A stretch of 64,000 nt of DNA, from contig NZ_JANUGW010000006.1 of NCBI RefSeq assembly GCF_024753285.1, positions 62,001 to 126,000 on the forward strand. The letters are read 5' to 3'. A program made the position numbers and the translations under genes. The notes beneath the pieces are model-generated. The model saw nothing but the letters and a program-made list of their open reading frames with translations, was not told the origin of the DNA and did no database searches. The stretch comes from Massilia pinisoli. GTDB lineage: Bacteria; Pseudomonadota; Gammaproteobacteria; Burkholderiales; Burkholderiaceae_D. Shown one piece after another: positions 18,391-28,454 of the stretch. How positions within the stretch are numbered: the stretch's first letter is position 1; each line of letters starts with the position of its first letter.

Positions 18391-19611
18391 CTATTGAACG
18401 CCCGGTGCCGAGGGGAGTAACAAGCTTGTCGCGAAACCGGGCAGCGGGAGCATCGCCCAGCGGCGCGCCCTAGCCTGGCCGAACGCCTGGATCTTGCCGC
18501 CGGCCGCCAGCGCTTCCAGCGCGCGCTGGACGGTGCGCTGGCTCGTGCCCAGCGCCTGCGCGAGCGTTGAGCTGGACCACGCCTCGCCGTCCGACAGCAA
18601 TGCCAGCAGCGGTGCGTGGTCGTCGTCGACGGGGCGGGCGAGCACGGCGACGTCGTGCCCGTCATGCGGTACCAATTGGAAGCCGCGCGGCGTCGCGCGC
18701 ACGCCGGCCGCGTCGCGCAGCACGGTGCGCAGCCGGCCCATCTCCACACGCAGGCGGGCGCGGTGCGTCTCGTCCGGGTGGCGCGTGCGGAACGCGGCCA
18801 GGATCAGTGTGTCGCGCGGCGCATCGTGGGGCCAGGCCTCGGCCAGCGCACGCACGAGGGCGAACAGGACGGGGCGCCGCGCCAGCGGGATCTCCACGGC
18901 GCGGTGGTGCACGGCATGCATGCAGCCGTCGACCACGAGCGCGGTCGAGGCCATCAGGCGTTCCACTTCGTCGAGCAGCACGTCGCGCTGGCCGTCCGGC
19001 GTGACGAGTCGCGCGGCCGGCGCATCGAGCAGCCGCGCGGCCCACTCGACTTCGGCGCCGAGGGCGGCGATGCCGGCGGCGCGCGCGTGGGCGTCCGCGC
19101 GGGCGAGCGCCGCGCGCGCCGCCTGCGCGCGCATGCGGCGCACCGCGATGCCGGCCGCCGTCAGCTCGTGCGCGGCACGCAGCGCGCGCGGCAGGCCGGA
19201 CGAGTCCAGCGCGGCCAGGCGCTGCTCGGCATCGTCGAGGCGACCCGTGAGCAGCAGGCGCCGGATCTCCAGGTAGCGGGCATGCGCCGCGTTGGCGTGA
19301 TCGCCGTGCGCGTCCAGCGTGCGGCAGGCGTCGGCGAGCAAGGTCGCGCACGTGTCGAGGTCGCGCCCGGCGAGCGCGATCTCGGCCTCGGCGAGCTGGC
19401 ACCGTGCGCGTGCGACGGCCTCTTTCGCACCGAACGCGCGGGCGGCGCGGCGCACGAGCTGGCGCGCGCGCGCGAGGTCGCCCAGCTGCGCCATCGCGAT
19501 ACCGCGCAATGCCAGCGCGGGTGCATCGTCACGCAGCGCGACGCGGGAGAGGGCGCCGAGCGGGTCGCCGTGTGCCAGCAACAGGGCCGCCGCCGTAATC
19601 ATCGAGTCCAT
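18391..19611 (-). CDS. Transcriptional regulator: helical repeat region plus winged-helix DNA-binding domain
   Basis: About 406 residues. The N-terminal half is Ala/Arg/Leu-rich TPR-like helices (LALRGIAMAQLGDLARARQL and similar). A central region resembles the DNA-binding part of OmpR/SARP-like activators (RRPVLFALVRALAEAWP). The C-terminus carries a second HTH: SSTLAQALGTSQRTVQRALE, then a wing GKIQAFGQARARRWA. ATG 19611 (MDSMITAAALL) is used; the frame is open to 19674. Divergent from DUF899-DUF2182, with 85 bases between the starts, so it probably controls that pair. This arrangement is known elsewhere from memory only. Confidence 0.75.
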   Translation of the reverse strand: MDSMITAAALLLAHGDPLGALSRVALRDDAPALALRGIAMAQLGDLARARQLVRRAARAFGAKEAVARARCQLAEAEIALAGRDLDTCATLLADACRTLDAHGDHANAAHARYLEIRRLLLTGRLDDAEQRLAALDSSGLPRALRAAHELTAAGIAVRRMRAQAARAALARADAHARAAGIAALGAEVEWAARLLDAPAARLVTPDGQRDVLLDEVERLMASTALVVDGCMHAVHHRAVEIPLARRPVLFALVRALAEAWPHDAPRDTLILAAFRTRHPDETHRARLRVEMGRLRTVLRDAAGVRATPRGFQLVPHDGHDVAVLARPVDDDHAPLLALLSDGEAWSSSTLAQALGTSQRTVQRALEALAAGGKIQAFGQARARRWAMLPLPGFATSLLLPSAPGVQ

Positions 19612-19696
19612 CGGAATCGCGCCAAACTTGTCACTCCCGTCATGTGCCGTGCCGTCCCTACTATAGCACCGCATTCAACCACCAAAAGGAACGACC

Positions 19697-20500
19697 ATGA
19701 CCACGCATCAGACGGCAACCCGGGACGAATGGATGGCCGCGCGCCTGCGGCTGTGGGAGGCGGAGCGCGAGCTCACGCACCGCGGCGACGAGCTGGCGCG
19801 CCAGCGGCAGGCCTTGCCCTGGGTCCGCATCGACAAGGACTACCGCTTCGACACCGAGGCCGGCACGGCCACGCTGGCCGACCTGTTCCAGGGCCGCTTG
19901 CAACTGCTCATCTACCACTTCATGTTCGGCGTCGACTACAAGGCCGGCTGCCCGTCATGCTCGGCGATCGCGGACGGCTTCGACGGCATCGTCACGCACC
20001 TCGGCAACCACGACGTCACGTTGATGGCCGTGTCGCGCGCCCCGCAGGCCAGGCTGCAGGCGTACAAGGACCGCATGGGCTGGAGCTTCCCGTGGGCGAC
20101 CGCGCAGGCGCTCCCGGGCGAAGACTTCAACGCCGACTTCAACGTCTGGTTCTCGGAAGCGCAGCAGCGCGAAGGCGGCATCGAGTACAACTACCGCCGC
20201 GAACCGCCGATGCTGCAGCCCGACCGCACCGACCGCACCGACTGGACGATGCGGGACAGCGGCAGCCCGGCCGCGCTGCAGGCCGCCGCGACCGGCACCG
20301 ACCTCTCCACGTACACGCGCGACCGTCCGGGCGTGAGCGCCTTCGTGCTGGAGGACGGCGTCGTCTACCACACGTATTCGGCCTACGCGCGCGGCCTCGA
20401 CGGCCTGTGGGGCATGTTCCAGTGGCTGGACCGCGCACCGAAGGGCCGCAACGAGGACGGCGTCTGGTGGCGGCGCCACGACGAGTATCCCGTGCGGTGA
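19697..20500 (+). CDS. DUF899 family thioredoxin-like protein
   Basis: 267 residues. Typical family N-terminus (TRDEWMAARLRLWEAERELT) and core LLIYHFMFGVDYKAGCPSCSAIADGF, where CPSC sits where a thioredoxin-fold redox motif would be. The C-terminus ARGLDGLWGMFQWLDRAPKG is also characteristic. No export signal. AAAGGAACGACC precedes the ATG. Overlaps DUF2182 by one base and is divergent from a dedicated regulator. The biochemical role of the family is not established. Confidence 0.88.
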   Translation: MTTHQTATRDEWMAARLRLWEAERELTHRGDELARQRQALPWVRIDKDYRFDTEAGTATLADLFQGRLQLLIYHFMFGVDYKAGCPSCSAIADGFDGIVTHLGNHDVTLMAVSRAPQARLQAYKDRMGWSFPWATAQALPGEDFNADFNVWFSEAQQREGGIEYNYRREPPMLQPDRTDRTDWTMRDSGSPAALQAAATGTDLSTYTRDRPGVSAFVLEDGVVYHTYSAYARGLDGLWGMFQWLDRAPKGRNEDGVWWRRHDEYPVR

Positions 20501-21096
20501 TGGGACAGATCCCGATGTCCGGCGGCTGGGCCATGGCGGCGATGTGGTTGCCCATGTGCGGCCAGTCGCGGCTCGGCGCGATGGCCGGCTTCATCGGGAC
20601 CTGGGCGGCGATGATGGTGCCGATGATGCTGCCGCTCGCCGTGACGCCGTTGCGCCGTTATCGCGCGGCGCTGGTCGGGACGGGACGGTGGCGGGCACGC
20701 CTGCTCACGGCGATGGCTGGATGCGCGTGGGCCTTGGCCTGGACGGCGCCGGCCGTGCCGCTGTACGTGGCCGGCACAATCGTGGCCCAGGCGCTGCTGA
20801 ATCTGCCCGCGCTGGCGCGCATGGTGCCCATGCTGGCGCTGGTCGCCGGCATGGCAGGCGCCGGCTGGCATGCGGCGTCGTGGTGCCGCCGTCCGGCGCA
20901 TGCGTTTGACGCCGCGTGCGGGAGGCCCTTGGTCGCCGCGGCGCTGCGGCAGGGCGCGCGGCTGGGCAGCCATTGCGTGCGGCGTTGCGCGGGCATGACC
21001 GTCGCGATGGTGGCGGCCGGCTTCATGGAGAAGGGCACGATGGCCTGCGCCATCGCCATCGTGGCCGTGGAATCAGTGCGCCTGCGCGAGCGCTAG
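20500..21096 (+). CDS. DUF2182 family membrane protein, short form
   Basis: 198 residues. Conserved family segments: MSGGWAMAAMWLPMCGQ, GTWAAMMVPMMLPLAVTPL with the Met-rich motif, and the C-terminal CVRRCAGMTVAMVAAGFME. Starts at an ATG sharing one base with the DUF899 stop (TGATG). Family members usually carry one more membrane helix before the GGW segment; this protein begins almost at GGW, so that helix is missing. The upstream frame is open but reads as antisense noise. Met/Cys-rich character has prompted metal-binding suggestions for the family. Its 3' end overlaps the opposing antiporter gene by 24 bases. Confidence 0.75.
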   Translation: MGQIPMSGGWAMAAMWLPMCGQSRLGAMAGFIGTWAAMMVPMMLPLAVTPLRRYRAALVGTGRWRARLLTAMAGCAWALAWTAPAVPLYVAGTIVAQALLNLPALARMVPMLALVAGMAGAGWHAASWCRRPAHAFDAACGRPLVAAALRQGARLGSHCVRRCAGMTVAMVAAGFMEKGTMACAIAIVAVESVRLRER

Positions 21097-22764
21097 GCCG
21101 TCCAGCACGTGGCGCGTCATGCTGCGCGCCAGTTCGTGTTCGTCGACGAGGACCGTGCCGCCCGTCTCCGCGCGCAGCAGGCGTGCCTCTTCCTCGTTGT
21201 GCGTGCGCACGACGCAGCGAATGGCGGGATTCAGCGCCTTGGCCGTTTCGACCATCGCGCGCACGTGGAAGGTGTCCGGCGTCGCGATCACGAGCATGGC
21301 GGCGCGCGCGATGTGCGCCTGGATCAGCACCGCGGGCTCGGCCGCATTGCCCGCCACGGCCGGCTGGTCGCGCCGGCGCAGCTGGTCGACGATGTCGCGG
21401 TTCTGTTCCGCCACCACGTAATGGATGCCCGCGCCGTCCAGTTCCTGCGCGATGCGCTTGCCCACGCGGCCGTAGCCGACCAGCACGACCTGGTTCGTCA
21501 GGCGCCCGTGGTCGACCGTCATCGGCAGCTCGGCCAGCGGGTCGGGCGAGCGCGCCAGCCTGCGCGCGCGTTCGGATGCCGACAGCATCCGCTCCTGCAG
21601 CGGGCCGACCAGCTTGAACATCAGCGGATTCACGGCGATCGAGATGATGGCCCCCGCGAGGATCAGGTTCTGGCCCATCTCCGGCAAGAGGCCCAGCGAG
21701 ATCCCGAGGGCAGCCAGGATGAACGAGAACTCGCCGATCTGCGCGAGGCTCGCGGACACCGTGATCGCCGTATTGAGCGGATAGCGCAGCGCCAGCACGA
21801 GGACGAACGCGGCCAGCGATTTGCCGACGAGGATGATGGCGACGACGCCCAGCACTTCCAGCGGCCGCTCGACGAGCACGCGCGGATCGAACAGCATGCC
21901 GACCGAGACGAAGAACAGCACGGAGAACGCGTCGCGCAGCGGCAGCGTCTCTTCGGCCGCGCGGTGGCTCAGCTCCGACTCGCGCAGCACCATGCCGGCG
22001 AAGAAGGCGCCCAGCGCGAACGACACGCCGAACAGATGCGACGAGCCGTAAGCGATGCCGACGGCGGCCGCGATCACGGCCAGCGTGAACAGCTCGCGCG
22101 AACCGGTCTTCGCGACGCGCCACAGGAACCACGGGAACAGCTTGCGTCCGACGAGCAGCATGAAGGCGATGAAGGCGCCGACCTGCAGCAGGGTCTTGCC
22201 CAGCGAGAGCCACAGCGAACCGCCGTCGCCCTTGCCGCCCAGCGGTCCGGCCAGCGCGGGCAGCAGCACGAGCACGAGCACCGTCACGAGGTCTTCCACG
22301 ACGAGCCAGCCGACGGCGATGCGGCCGTTGAAGGAATCGAGCTGGCCGCGGTCTTCGAGCGCGCGCAGCAGCACCACGGTGCTCGCGACCGACAGCGCAA
22401 GGCCGAACACGAGGCCGGCCCCGAGGTCCCAGCCCCACAGGTGCGTGAGGCCCATGCCGAGCAGCGTCGCCACCGCGATCTGCAGCACGGCGCCGGGCAG
22501 GGCGATGCCTTTCACTTCCAGCAGGTCGTCCAGCGAAAAATGCAGCCCGACGCCGAACATCAGCAGCATCACGCCGATCTCGGCCAGCTGCGACGCGAGG
22601 TGCACGTCGGCGACGAAGCCCGGCGTGGCGGGGCCGATGATGACACCGGCGGCGAGATAACCGACCAATGCGGGCAGGCGCAGACGCACGGCGAGCATGC
22701 CGAACAGCAGGCCGAGGCCGAGGGCGGCGGCGATGGTGGTGATCAGGCTGATGTCGTGCTGCAT
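21073..22764 (-). CDS. ybaL: CPA2-family cation:proton antiporter with TrkA-N domain (YbaL/Kef type)
   Basis: 563 residues. About twelve membrane helices (residues 5-385), including GVSFALGAFFAGMVLRESELS and SASLAQIGEFSFILAALG of the ion-exchange core. A cytosolic TrkA-N domain follows, with the dinucleotide-binding motif VVLVGYGRVGKRIAQEL. This is the build of YbaL/KefB-type K+/H+ antiporters gated through a nucleotide-binding domain. No kefF/G ancillary gene is adjacent. A palindromic repeat lies 41 bases upstream of its start. The exact cation is not determined. Confidence 0.88.
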   Translation of the reverse strand: MQHDISLITTIAAALGLGLLFGMLAVRLRLPALVGYLAAGVIIGPATPGFVADVHLASQLAEIGVMLLMFGVGLHFSLDDLLEVKGIALPGAVLQIAVATLLGMGLTHLWGWDLGAGLVFGLALSVASTVVLLRALEDRGQLDSFNGRIAVGWLVVEDLVTVLVLVLLPALAGPLGGKGDGGSLWLSLGKTLLQVGAFIAFMLLVGRKLFPWFLWRVAKTGSRELFTLAVIAAAVGIAYGSSHLFGVSFALGAFFAGMVLRESELSHRAAEETLPLRDAFSVLFFVSVGMLFDPRVLVERPLEVLGVVAIILVGKSLAAFVLVLALRYPLNTAITVSASLAQIGEFSFILAALGISLGLLPEMGQNLILAGAIISIAVNPLMFKLVGPLQERMLSASERARRLARSPDPLAELPMTVDHGRLTNQVVLVGYGRVGKRIAQELDGAGIHYVVAEQNRDIVDQLRRRDQPAVAGNAAEPAVLIQAHIARAAMLVIATPDTFHVRAMVETAKALNPAIRCVVRTHNEEEARLLRAETGGTVLVDEHELARSMTRHVLDGLALAQAH

Positions 22765-22804
22765 CCCCGCTCCTTCATATGAACCGGGTCAGTATAAGCG
22801 ACGG

Positions 22805-22916
22805 GTAGGGTGGACGGGTTCCCCGTCCACGCGGTGATTGTTGGCGGCTCCTTGCTCGTCTACGATATCGGAGCCGTCGCGTATCAGCGCGTGGACGGCC
22901 GAGCCGTCCACCCTAC
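22805..22916. repeat. Two-hairpin palindromic element, copy A
   Basis: Outer ends GTAGGGTGG and CCACCCTAC are inverted. The left hairpin has arms GTGGACGGG/CCCGTCCAC with a TTC loop; the right one has arms GTGGACGGC/GCCGTCCAC with a CGA loop; a unique centre of about 55 bases separates them. It lies between the antiporter start and the tetR 3' end. The tetR stop codon TAG (22913-22915) is inside the element. Confidence 0.85.
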
Positions 22917-23548
22917 GGTACGGTGGCGAGATTCAGCAACGCCTTGCGCAGCGCCGCCCGCACCGCGAGGAACTGGTCGCGGCGCGATTCGCGGTCGAGG
23001 CGGAACAGCATCAGGCCCTCGATCTGCGCCACCATCAGGATCGCGCGCTGCATGTATTCCTCGTCGGGGATCGCGGGATTCAGCCCGCGGATCAGGTTGT
23101 AGACGGTCTTGCGCTCGCGGCCCAGCATGCGGTCCATCAGGCTGGAGGCGAACGCGTTGCGCGATGCCAGCGCCCAGATCTCGAAGAACAACGCGTGCGT
23201 GACGGGGTTCGTGATCTCTTCCAGGAACATGTCGGTCGTCGACACGAATTGCTCGAGGCGCGGCCGGTCGCTCATCTCCGCGGAGATGCGGTCCATCTTG
23301 GCCTGGAACTCGTCCATCGTGGACAGCAGCACGGCTTCCAGCAACACCTCTTTGCTGCCGTAGTAATGCTGGACGTTCGACAGGCTCATCCGGGCCTCGG
23401 CCGCCACCCGACGCATCGACAGGCCGGCATAGCCGTCCGCTGCCAGCAGCCGGCGTGCGGCCTGCAGGATGGCGTGCACGCGCTCCCAGCCCTTTTCCGT
23501 CGTCAGGGAGGATTTGTAGCGCAGGGTCTGGTCGAGCGTCGGATGCAT
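22913..23548 (-). CDS. TetR/AcrR family transcriptional regulator
   Basis: 211 residues (218 if the upstream ATG at 23569 is used). The N-terminal HTH reads GLSMRRVAAEARMSLSNVQHYYGSKEVLLEA, in which NVQHYYGSK is the canonical recognition helix end. The C-terminal ligand domain is not specific. It is divergent from an acyl-CoA degradation operon, and a palindromic operator candidate lies between the two starts, so it most likely represses that operon and perhaps itself in response to an acyl-CoA. Its last codon and stop run into palindromic element A. Confidence 0.9.
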   Translation of the reverse strand: MHPTLDQTLRYKSSLTTEKGWERVHAILQAARRLLAADGYAGLSMRRVAAEARMSLSNVQHYYGSKEVLLEAVLLSTMDEFQAKMDRISAEMSDRPRLEQFVSTTDMFLEEITNPVTHALFFEIWALASRNAFASSLMDRMLGRERKTVYNLIRGLNPAIPDEEYMQRAILMVAQIEGLMLFRLDRESRRDQFLAVRAALRKALLNLATVP

Positions 23549-23571
23549 GGACGCATTATCGCACGGCATGC

Positions 23572-23623
23572 TTTCAAAACCAGTACGACTGACCTATAAT
23601 CGTTTCGATAGGTCGGCTGACCT
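23572..23623 (+). promoter_or_regulatory. Promoter with overlapping TetR-type operator for the acyl-CoA operon
   Basis: A -35-like TTTCAA (23572-23577) and a perfect -10 TATAAT (23595-23600) are separated by 17 bases. GACCTAT (23591-23597) and ATAGGTC (23608-23614) form a perfect inverted repeat enclosing the -10, and a further GACCT follows at 23619-23623, giving GACCT..AGGTC..GACCT half-sites. The position between tetR and the thiolase gene fits repression by steric blocking. Confidence 0.7.
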
Positions 23624-23645
23624 GATAAAAAACGAGGAGACGACG

Positions 23646-24827
23646 ATGAGCCGCAAAGTCCATGTGACGGGAGTCGGGATGATCCCATTCGCCAAACCGG
23701 GGGCGAGCGCCCCGTACCACGAGATGGGAGCGATGGCCGCGCGCGCCGCGCTGGAAGACGCGGGCATCGCCTGGGACGACGTCGAGCAGGCCTATGCGGG
23801 CTACGTCTACGGCGATTCCACGTGCGGCCAGAAGGCCTTGTACGGCGTCGGCATGACGGGCATCCCGATCGTCAACGTCAACAACAACTGCTCCACGGGT
23901 TCCACCGCGCTGTACCTCGCGCGCCAGGCCGTGCAGGGCGGGGCGGCCGACTGCGTGCTCGTGCTGGGCTTCGAGCAGATGAGTCCCGGCGCGCTGGCGT
24001 CCGTGTTCACCGACCGGCCCGCGCCGTTCGACGACTTCGACGCCGTCACCGACCGCCTCGTCGGCAAGCCGGAGATCCCGCTGGCGCTGCGTTACTTCGG
24101 CGGCGCCGGGCTCGCGCACATGGAAAAATACGGCACGCCGCTCGAGGCGTTCGCGCGCATCCGCGCCAAGGCGAGCCGGCATGCGGTGAACAACCCGCTC
24201 GCGCTGTTCCGCAAGGAGGTCAGCGTGCAGGACGTGCTGGACGCGCCCGCGATCTGGCCCGGCGTGATGACGCGCCTGATGGCCTGCCCGCCCACGTGCG
24301 GCGCCGCCGCGGCCGTGCTGGTGTCCGAGGACTTCGCGAAGAAGCGCGGCCTGCGCGCCGACGTCCACATCGCCGCGCAGGCGATGACGACGGACCGTCC
24401 CGGCACGTTCGAGGCGAACGACATGATGCGCCTCGTCGGCTACGACATGAGCCGGGAGGCCGCGCAGAAGGTCTACGAGCAGGCCGGCGTGGGGCCGGAC
24501 GATCTGGACGTCGTCGAGCTGCACGACTGCTTCGCCCACAACGAATTGATCACGTACGAGGCGCTGGGCCTGTGCCCGGAAGGCGGCGCCGACAAGTTCA
24601 TTCGCGACGGCGGCAACACGTATGGCGGCCAGGTCGTCACGAATCCGTCCGGCGGCCTGCTGTCGAAGGGCCACCCGCTCGGCGCGACGGGGCTTGCCCA
24701 ATGCTTCGAGCTCACGCACCAGCTGCGCGGCAGCGCGGGTGCGCGCCAGGTCGAGGGCGCGCGCACGGCGCTGCAGCACAATCTCGGGCTGGGCGGCGCC
24801 TGCGTCGTCACGCTGTACCAGGTTTGA
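23646..24827 (+). CDS. SCPx-type thiolase / acetyl-CoA acetyltransferase family protein
   Basis: 393 residues of thiolase fold. The nucleophile Cys is C82 in NNNCSTGSTALYLA. ELHDCFAHNELITYE and GGLLSKGHPLGATG carry the His residues typical of the SCP-x/lipid-transfer thiolase subgroup, which often cleaves branched or sterol side-chain 3-ketoacyl-CoAs. GAGGAGA lies five bases before the ATG. First gene of the operon under the TetR-type promoter. No enoyl-CoA hydratase or hydroxyacyl-CoA dehydrogenase is nearby, so the operon cannot be a complete beta-oxidation set. Confidence 0.88.
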   Translation: MSRKVHVTGVGMIPFAKPGASAPYHEMGAMAARAALEDAGIAWDDVEQAYAGYVYGDSTCGQKALYGVGMTGIPIVNVNNNCSTGSTALYLARQAVQGGAADCVLVLGFEQMSPGALASVFTDRPAPFDDFDAVTDRLVGKPEIPLALRYFGGAGLAHMEKYGTPLEAFARIRAKASRHAVNNPLALFRKEVSVQDVLDAPAIWPGVMTRLMACPPTCGAAAAVLVSEDFAKKRGLRADVHIAAQAMTTDRPGTFEANDMMRLVGYDMSREAAQKVYEQAGVGPDDLDVVELHDCFAHNELITYEALGLCPEGGADKFIRDGGNTYGGQVVTNPSGGLLSKGHPLGATGLAQCFELTHQLRGSAGARQVEGARTALQHNLGLGGACVVTLYQV

Positions 24828-24837
24828 GGAGGCGGCC

Positions 24838-25973
<1,136 letters not shown>

Positions 25974-25974
<1 letters not shown>

Positions 25975-27128
25975 TGACGAGCGGACCTTTGCAGGGCCTG
26001 CGCGTCATCGAGATGGTCGGCATCGGCCCGTGCCCGTTCGCCGCGATGATGTTGGCCGATATGGGCGCCGACGTGATCCGCATCGACCGCAAGCCGGACC
26101 CGCATGCGCCGAACCCGTACCCGACGTTGGGCACGAAGTACGACGTGATGGCGCGGGGCCGGCGCTCGCTGGCGCTGGACTTGAAGTCGCCGCGCGCACA
26201 TCAGCTGCTGCTCGACCTCGTGGGCAAGGCCGATGCGCTCGTCGAAGGCTTCCGGCCCGGCGTGATGGAGCGACTGGGCCTCGGCCCGGACGTGTGCCGC
26301 GACCGCAACCCGAGGCTCGTGTACGGCCGCGTCACCGGCTGGGGCCAGGCGGGTCCGCTCGCGCAGGCGGCGGGGCACGACCTGAACTATGTGGCCCTGT
26401 CCGGCATGCTGCACGCGATGGGCGACGCGGACCGGCCGCCGACTCCACCTTTGAACCTCGTCGGCGACTTCGGCGGCGGCGGCATGATGCTGGCGTTCGG
26501 CGTCGTCTGCGCCCTGCTGGAGGCGCGCGCGTCGGGCCGCGGGCAGGTCGTCGATGCCGCGATGACGGACGGCGCCGCGCTGCTGGGCGCCATGACGTAC
26601 GGCCTGCGTGCGCACGGCACGTGGTCGGCCGCGCGCGGCGCCAACCTGCTCGATGGCGGCGCGCCGTTCTATGCGACCTACGCCTGCGCGGACGGGCGCT
26701 TCATCGCCGTGGGTGCCATCGAACCGCAGTTCTACGCGCGGCTGCTGGCGTTGACGGGGGCGTCGGATCCGGCGTTCGCGCGGCAGTGGGACCAGGACGA
26801 CTGGCCGGCGCTGAAAGAGCGATTCGCGGCGCTGTTCGCCACGCGCACGCGCGACGCGTGGTGCGCGCTGCTGGAAGGGACGGACGTGTGCTTCGCGCCG
26901 GTGCTCGACATGGACGAAGCGCCGCATCACCCGCACAACGCCGCGCGCAAGACGTTCGTCGACGTCGACGGCGTCACGCAGCCGGCGCCCGCGCCGCGTT
27001 TCTCGCGCACGCCGGGCCAGGCGCGGCCCGTGGCCGCCGCGCCGGGGCAGGACGGGGCCGCCGTGCTGGCCGACTGGGGCTGGACCGGGGACGCCATCGC
27101 GAGGCTGCGGCGCGACAATATCGTCTAG
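25974..27128 (+). CDS. Family III CoA transferase / alpha-methylacyl-CoA racemase-like protein
   Basis: 384 residues of the CaiB/BaiF family. The N-terminus [32 protein letters not shown] and [19 protein letters not shown] are typical. H135 (AGHD) and D194 (VVDAAMTDG) match the acid/base pair of alpha-methylacyl-CoA racemase, so racemisation of 2-methyl-branched acyl-CoAs is a fair guess next to an SCPx-type thiolase. Start overlaps the dehydrogenase stop (TGATG). CoA transfer between acids remains possible. Confidence 0.85.
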
Positions 27129-27147
27129 GCTGGGCTACCATGGCGGC

Positions 27148-28440
27148 ATGGAGACCATGCCTCACAAGGAACGCGAGCTGCGCCAGTCCAAGCGCCTGGC
27201 GCTGGGCTTCTTCGTGGGCGCCGCCGTGCTGTTCGTCGTCGCGCTGCTCATGTCCACCCGCTGGCCGGGCAATTGGTGGATCGGCCTGCTGAAGGCGTTC
27301 GCCGAGGCCGCGATGGTGGGCGCGCTGGCCGACTGGTTCGCCGTCGTCGCGCTGTTCCGGCGCGTGCCGATTCCGCTCGTGTCGCGCCACACGGAGATCA
27401 TCCCCGCCAACAAGGAGCGCATCGCGGACAACCTGGCCGCGTTCGTGCGCGACAAATTCCTCGACACGGATTCCATCGTCCGGCTGATCCAGCGCCACGA
27501 CCCCGCGCAGAAGGTCGCGGACTGGCTCACGAAGCGGGAGAACACGGACCGCCTGGGCGACACGCTCGTGCGCGTGGCCGGCTTCGCGCTCGACGTCATC
27601 GAGGACGCGGCCGTGCAGAATTTCATCCGCCGCGCGGTGCACGGGGCGATCAAAGGCATCGACCTGTCGCAGACGGCGGGCACCATCCTGGAAAGCCTCA
27701 CGCGCGACGGCCGGCACCAGCAGATCCTCGACGAGGGCATCGATCAACTGGCGCACCTGCTGGCGAACCCCGACACGCAGGCGTTCGTCGCCCAGGGCAT
27801 CGTCGACTGGCTGCGCGACGAGTACGCGTTCATGGAAAAGATGCTGCCGACGGAACTCATCGGCCGCAAGGGTGCGGACATCGCCGTGCGGCTCGCGGCC
27901 GGCATCCTGACGCGCGTCAGCGCCGACCCGGACCACCCGCTGCGCCAGCGCTTCGACGTGTTCACGCACGACTTCATCGAGCGCCTGAAGACCGATCCCT
28001 CGTTCATCGAGAAGGGCGAGGACATCAAGCGCCACCTGATCGGCGACGCCGCCGTGAACGGCTACATCGGCTCGCTGTGGGGCGATCTGAAAGGCTGGAT
28101 CAAGGCCGACCTGCACCAGGAGGACTCGGTGCTGCGGCGCCGGATCGTCGCCACCGGCGCATGGATCGGCAAGACGCTCGCCGAGGACGCCGTCCTGCGC
28201 GCGGCGCTGAACGAGAACCTGGAACTGGCCGCGCGCGGCGCCGCGCCCGAATTCGCGGGGTTCCTGACGCGCCACATCGCCGACACGGTCAAGCACTGGG
28301 ACAGCGGCGAGATGTCGCACCAGGTCGAGATCAACATCGGCAAGGACCTGCAATACATCCGCATCAACGGTACCATCGTCGGGGGGCTGATCGGCGTCGC
28401 GCTGTACCTGCTGTCCGCGCTGCCGGGCTGGCTGGGCTGA
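27148..28440 (+). CDS. DUF445 family membrane protein
   Basis: 430 residues. An N-terminal helix (RLALGFFVGAAVLFVVALLM), the conserved segment FAEAAMVGALADWFAVVALFRR and PIPLVSRHTEIIPANKERIA identify DUF445 (YjiN-like). The long middle is amphipathic helical, and a C-terminal helix (GGLIGVALYLLSALPGWLG) closes the protein. ATG 27148 is used; ATG 27157 is an alternative, and no strong ribosome site is seen. Only 19 bases after the CoA transferase, so probably read through from the operon though function may be unrelated. Role unknown. Confidence 0.85.
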   Translation: METMPHKERELRQSKRLALGFFVGAAVLFVVALLMSTRWPGNWWIGLLKAFAEAAMVGALADWFAVVALFRRVPIPLVSRHTEIIPANKERIADNLAAFVRDKFLDTDSIVRLIQRHDPAQKVADWLTKRENTDRLGDTLVRVAGFALDVIEDAAVQNFIRRAVHGAIKGIDLSQTAGTILESLTRDGRHQQILDEGIDQLAHLLANPDTQAFVAQGIVDWLRDEYAFMEKMLPTELIGRKGADIAVRLAAGILTRVSADPDHPLRQRFDVFTHDFIERLKTDPSFIEKGEDIKRHLIGDAAVNGYIGSLWGDLKGWIKADLHQEDSVLRRRIVATGAWIGKTLAEDAVLRAALNENLELAARGAAPEFAGFLTRHIADTVKHWDSGEMSHQVEINIGKDLQYIRINGTIVGGLIGVALYLLSALPGWLG

Positions 28441-28454
28441 CAAGGAGAATCATC

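Noticed and set aside
18391..19611. Very long GC-rich low-complexity regulator considered as a false gene
   Set aside because: The C-terminal HTH and wing, the divergent arrangement with DUF899 and the absence of any competing gene support it as real.
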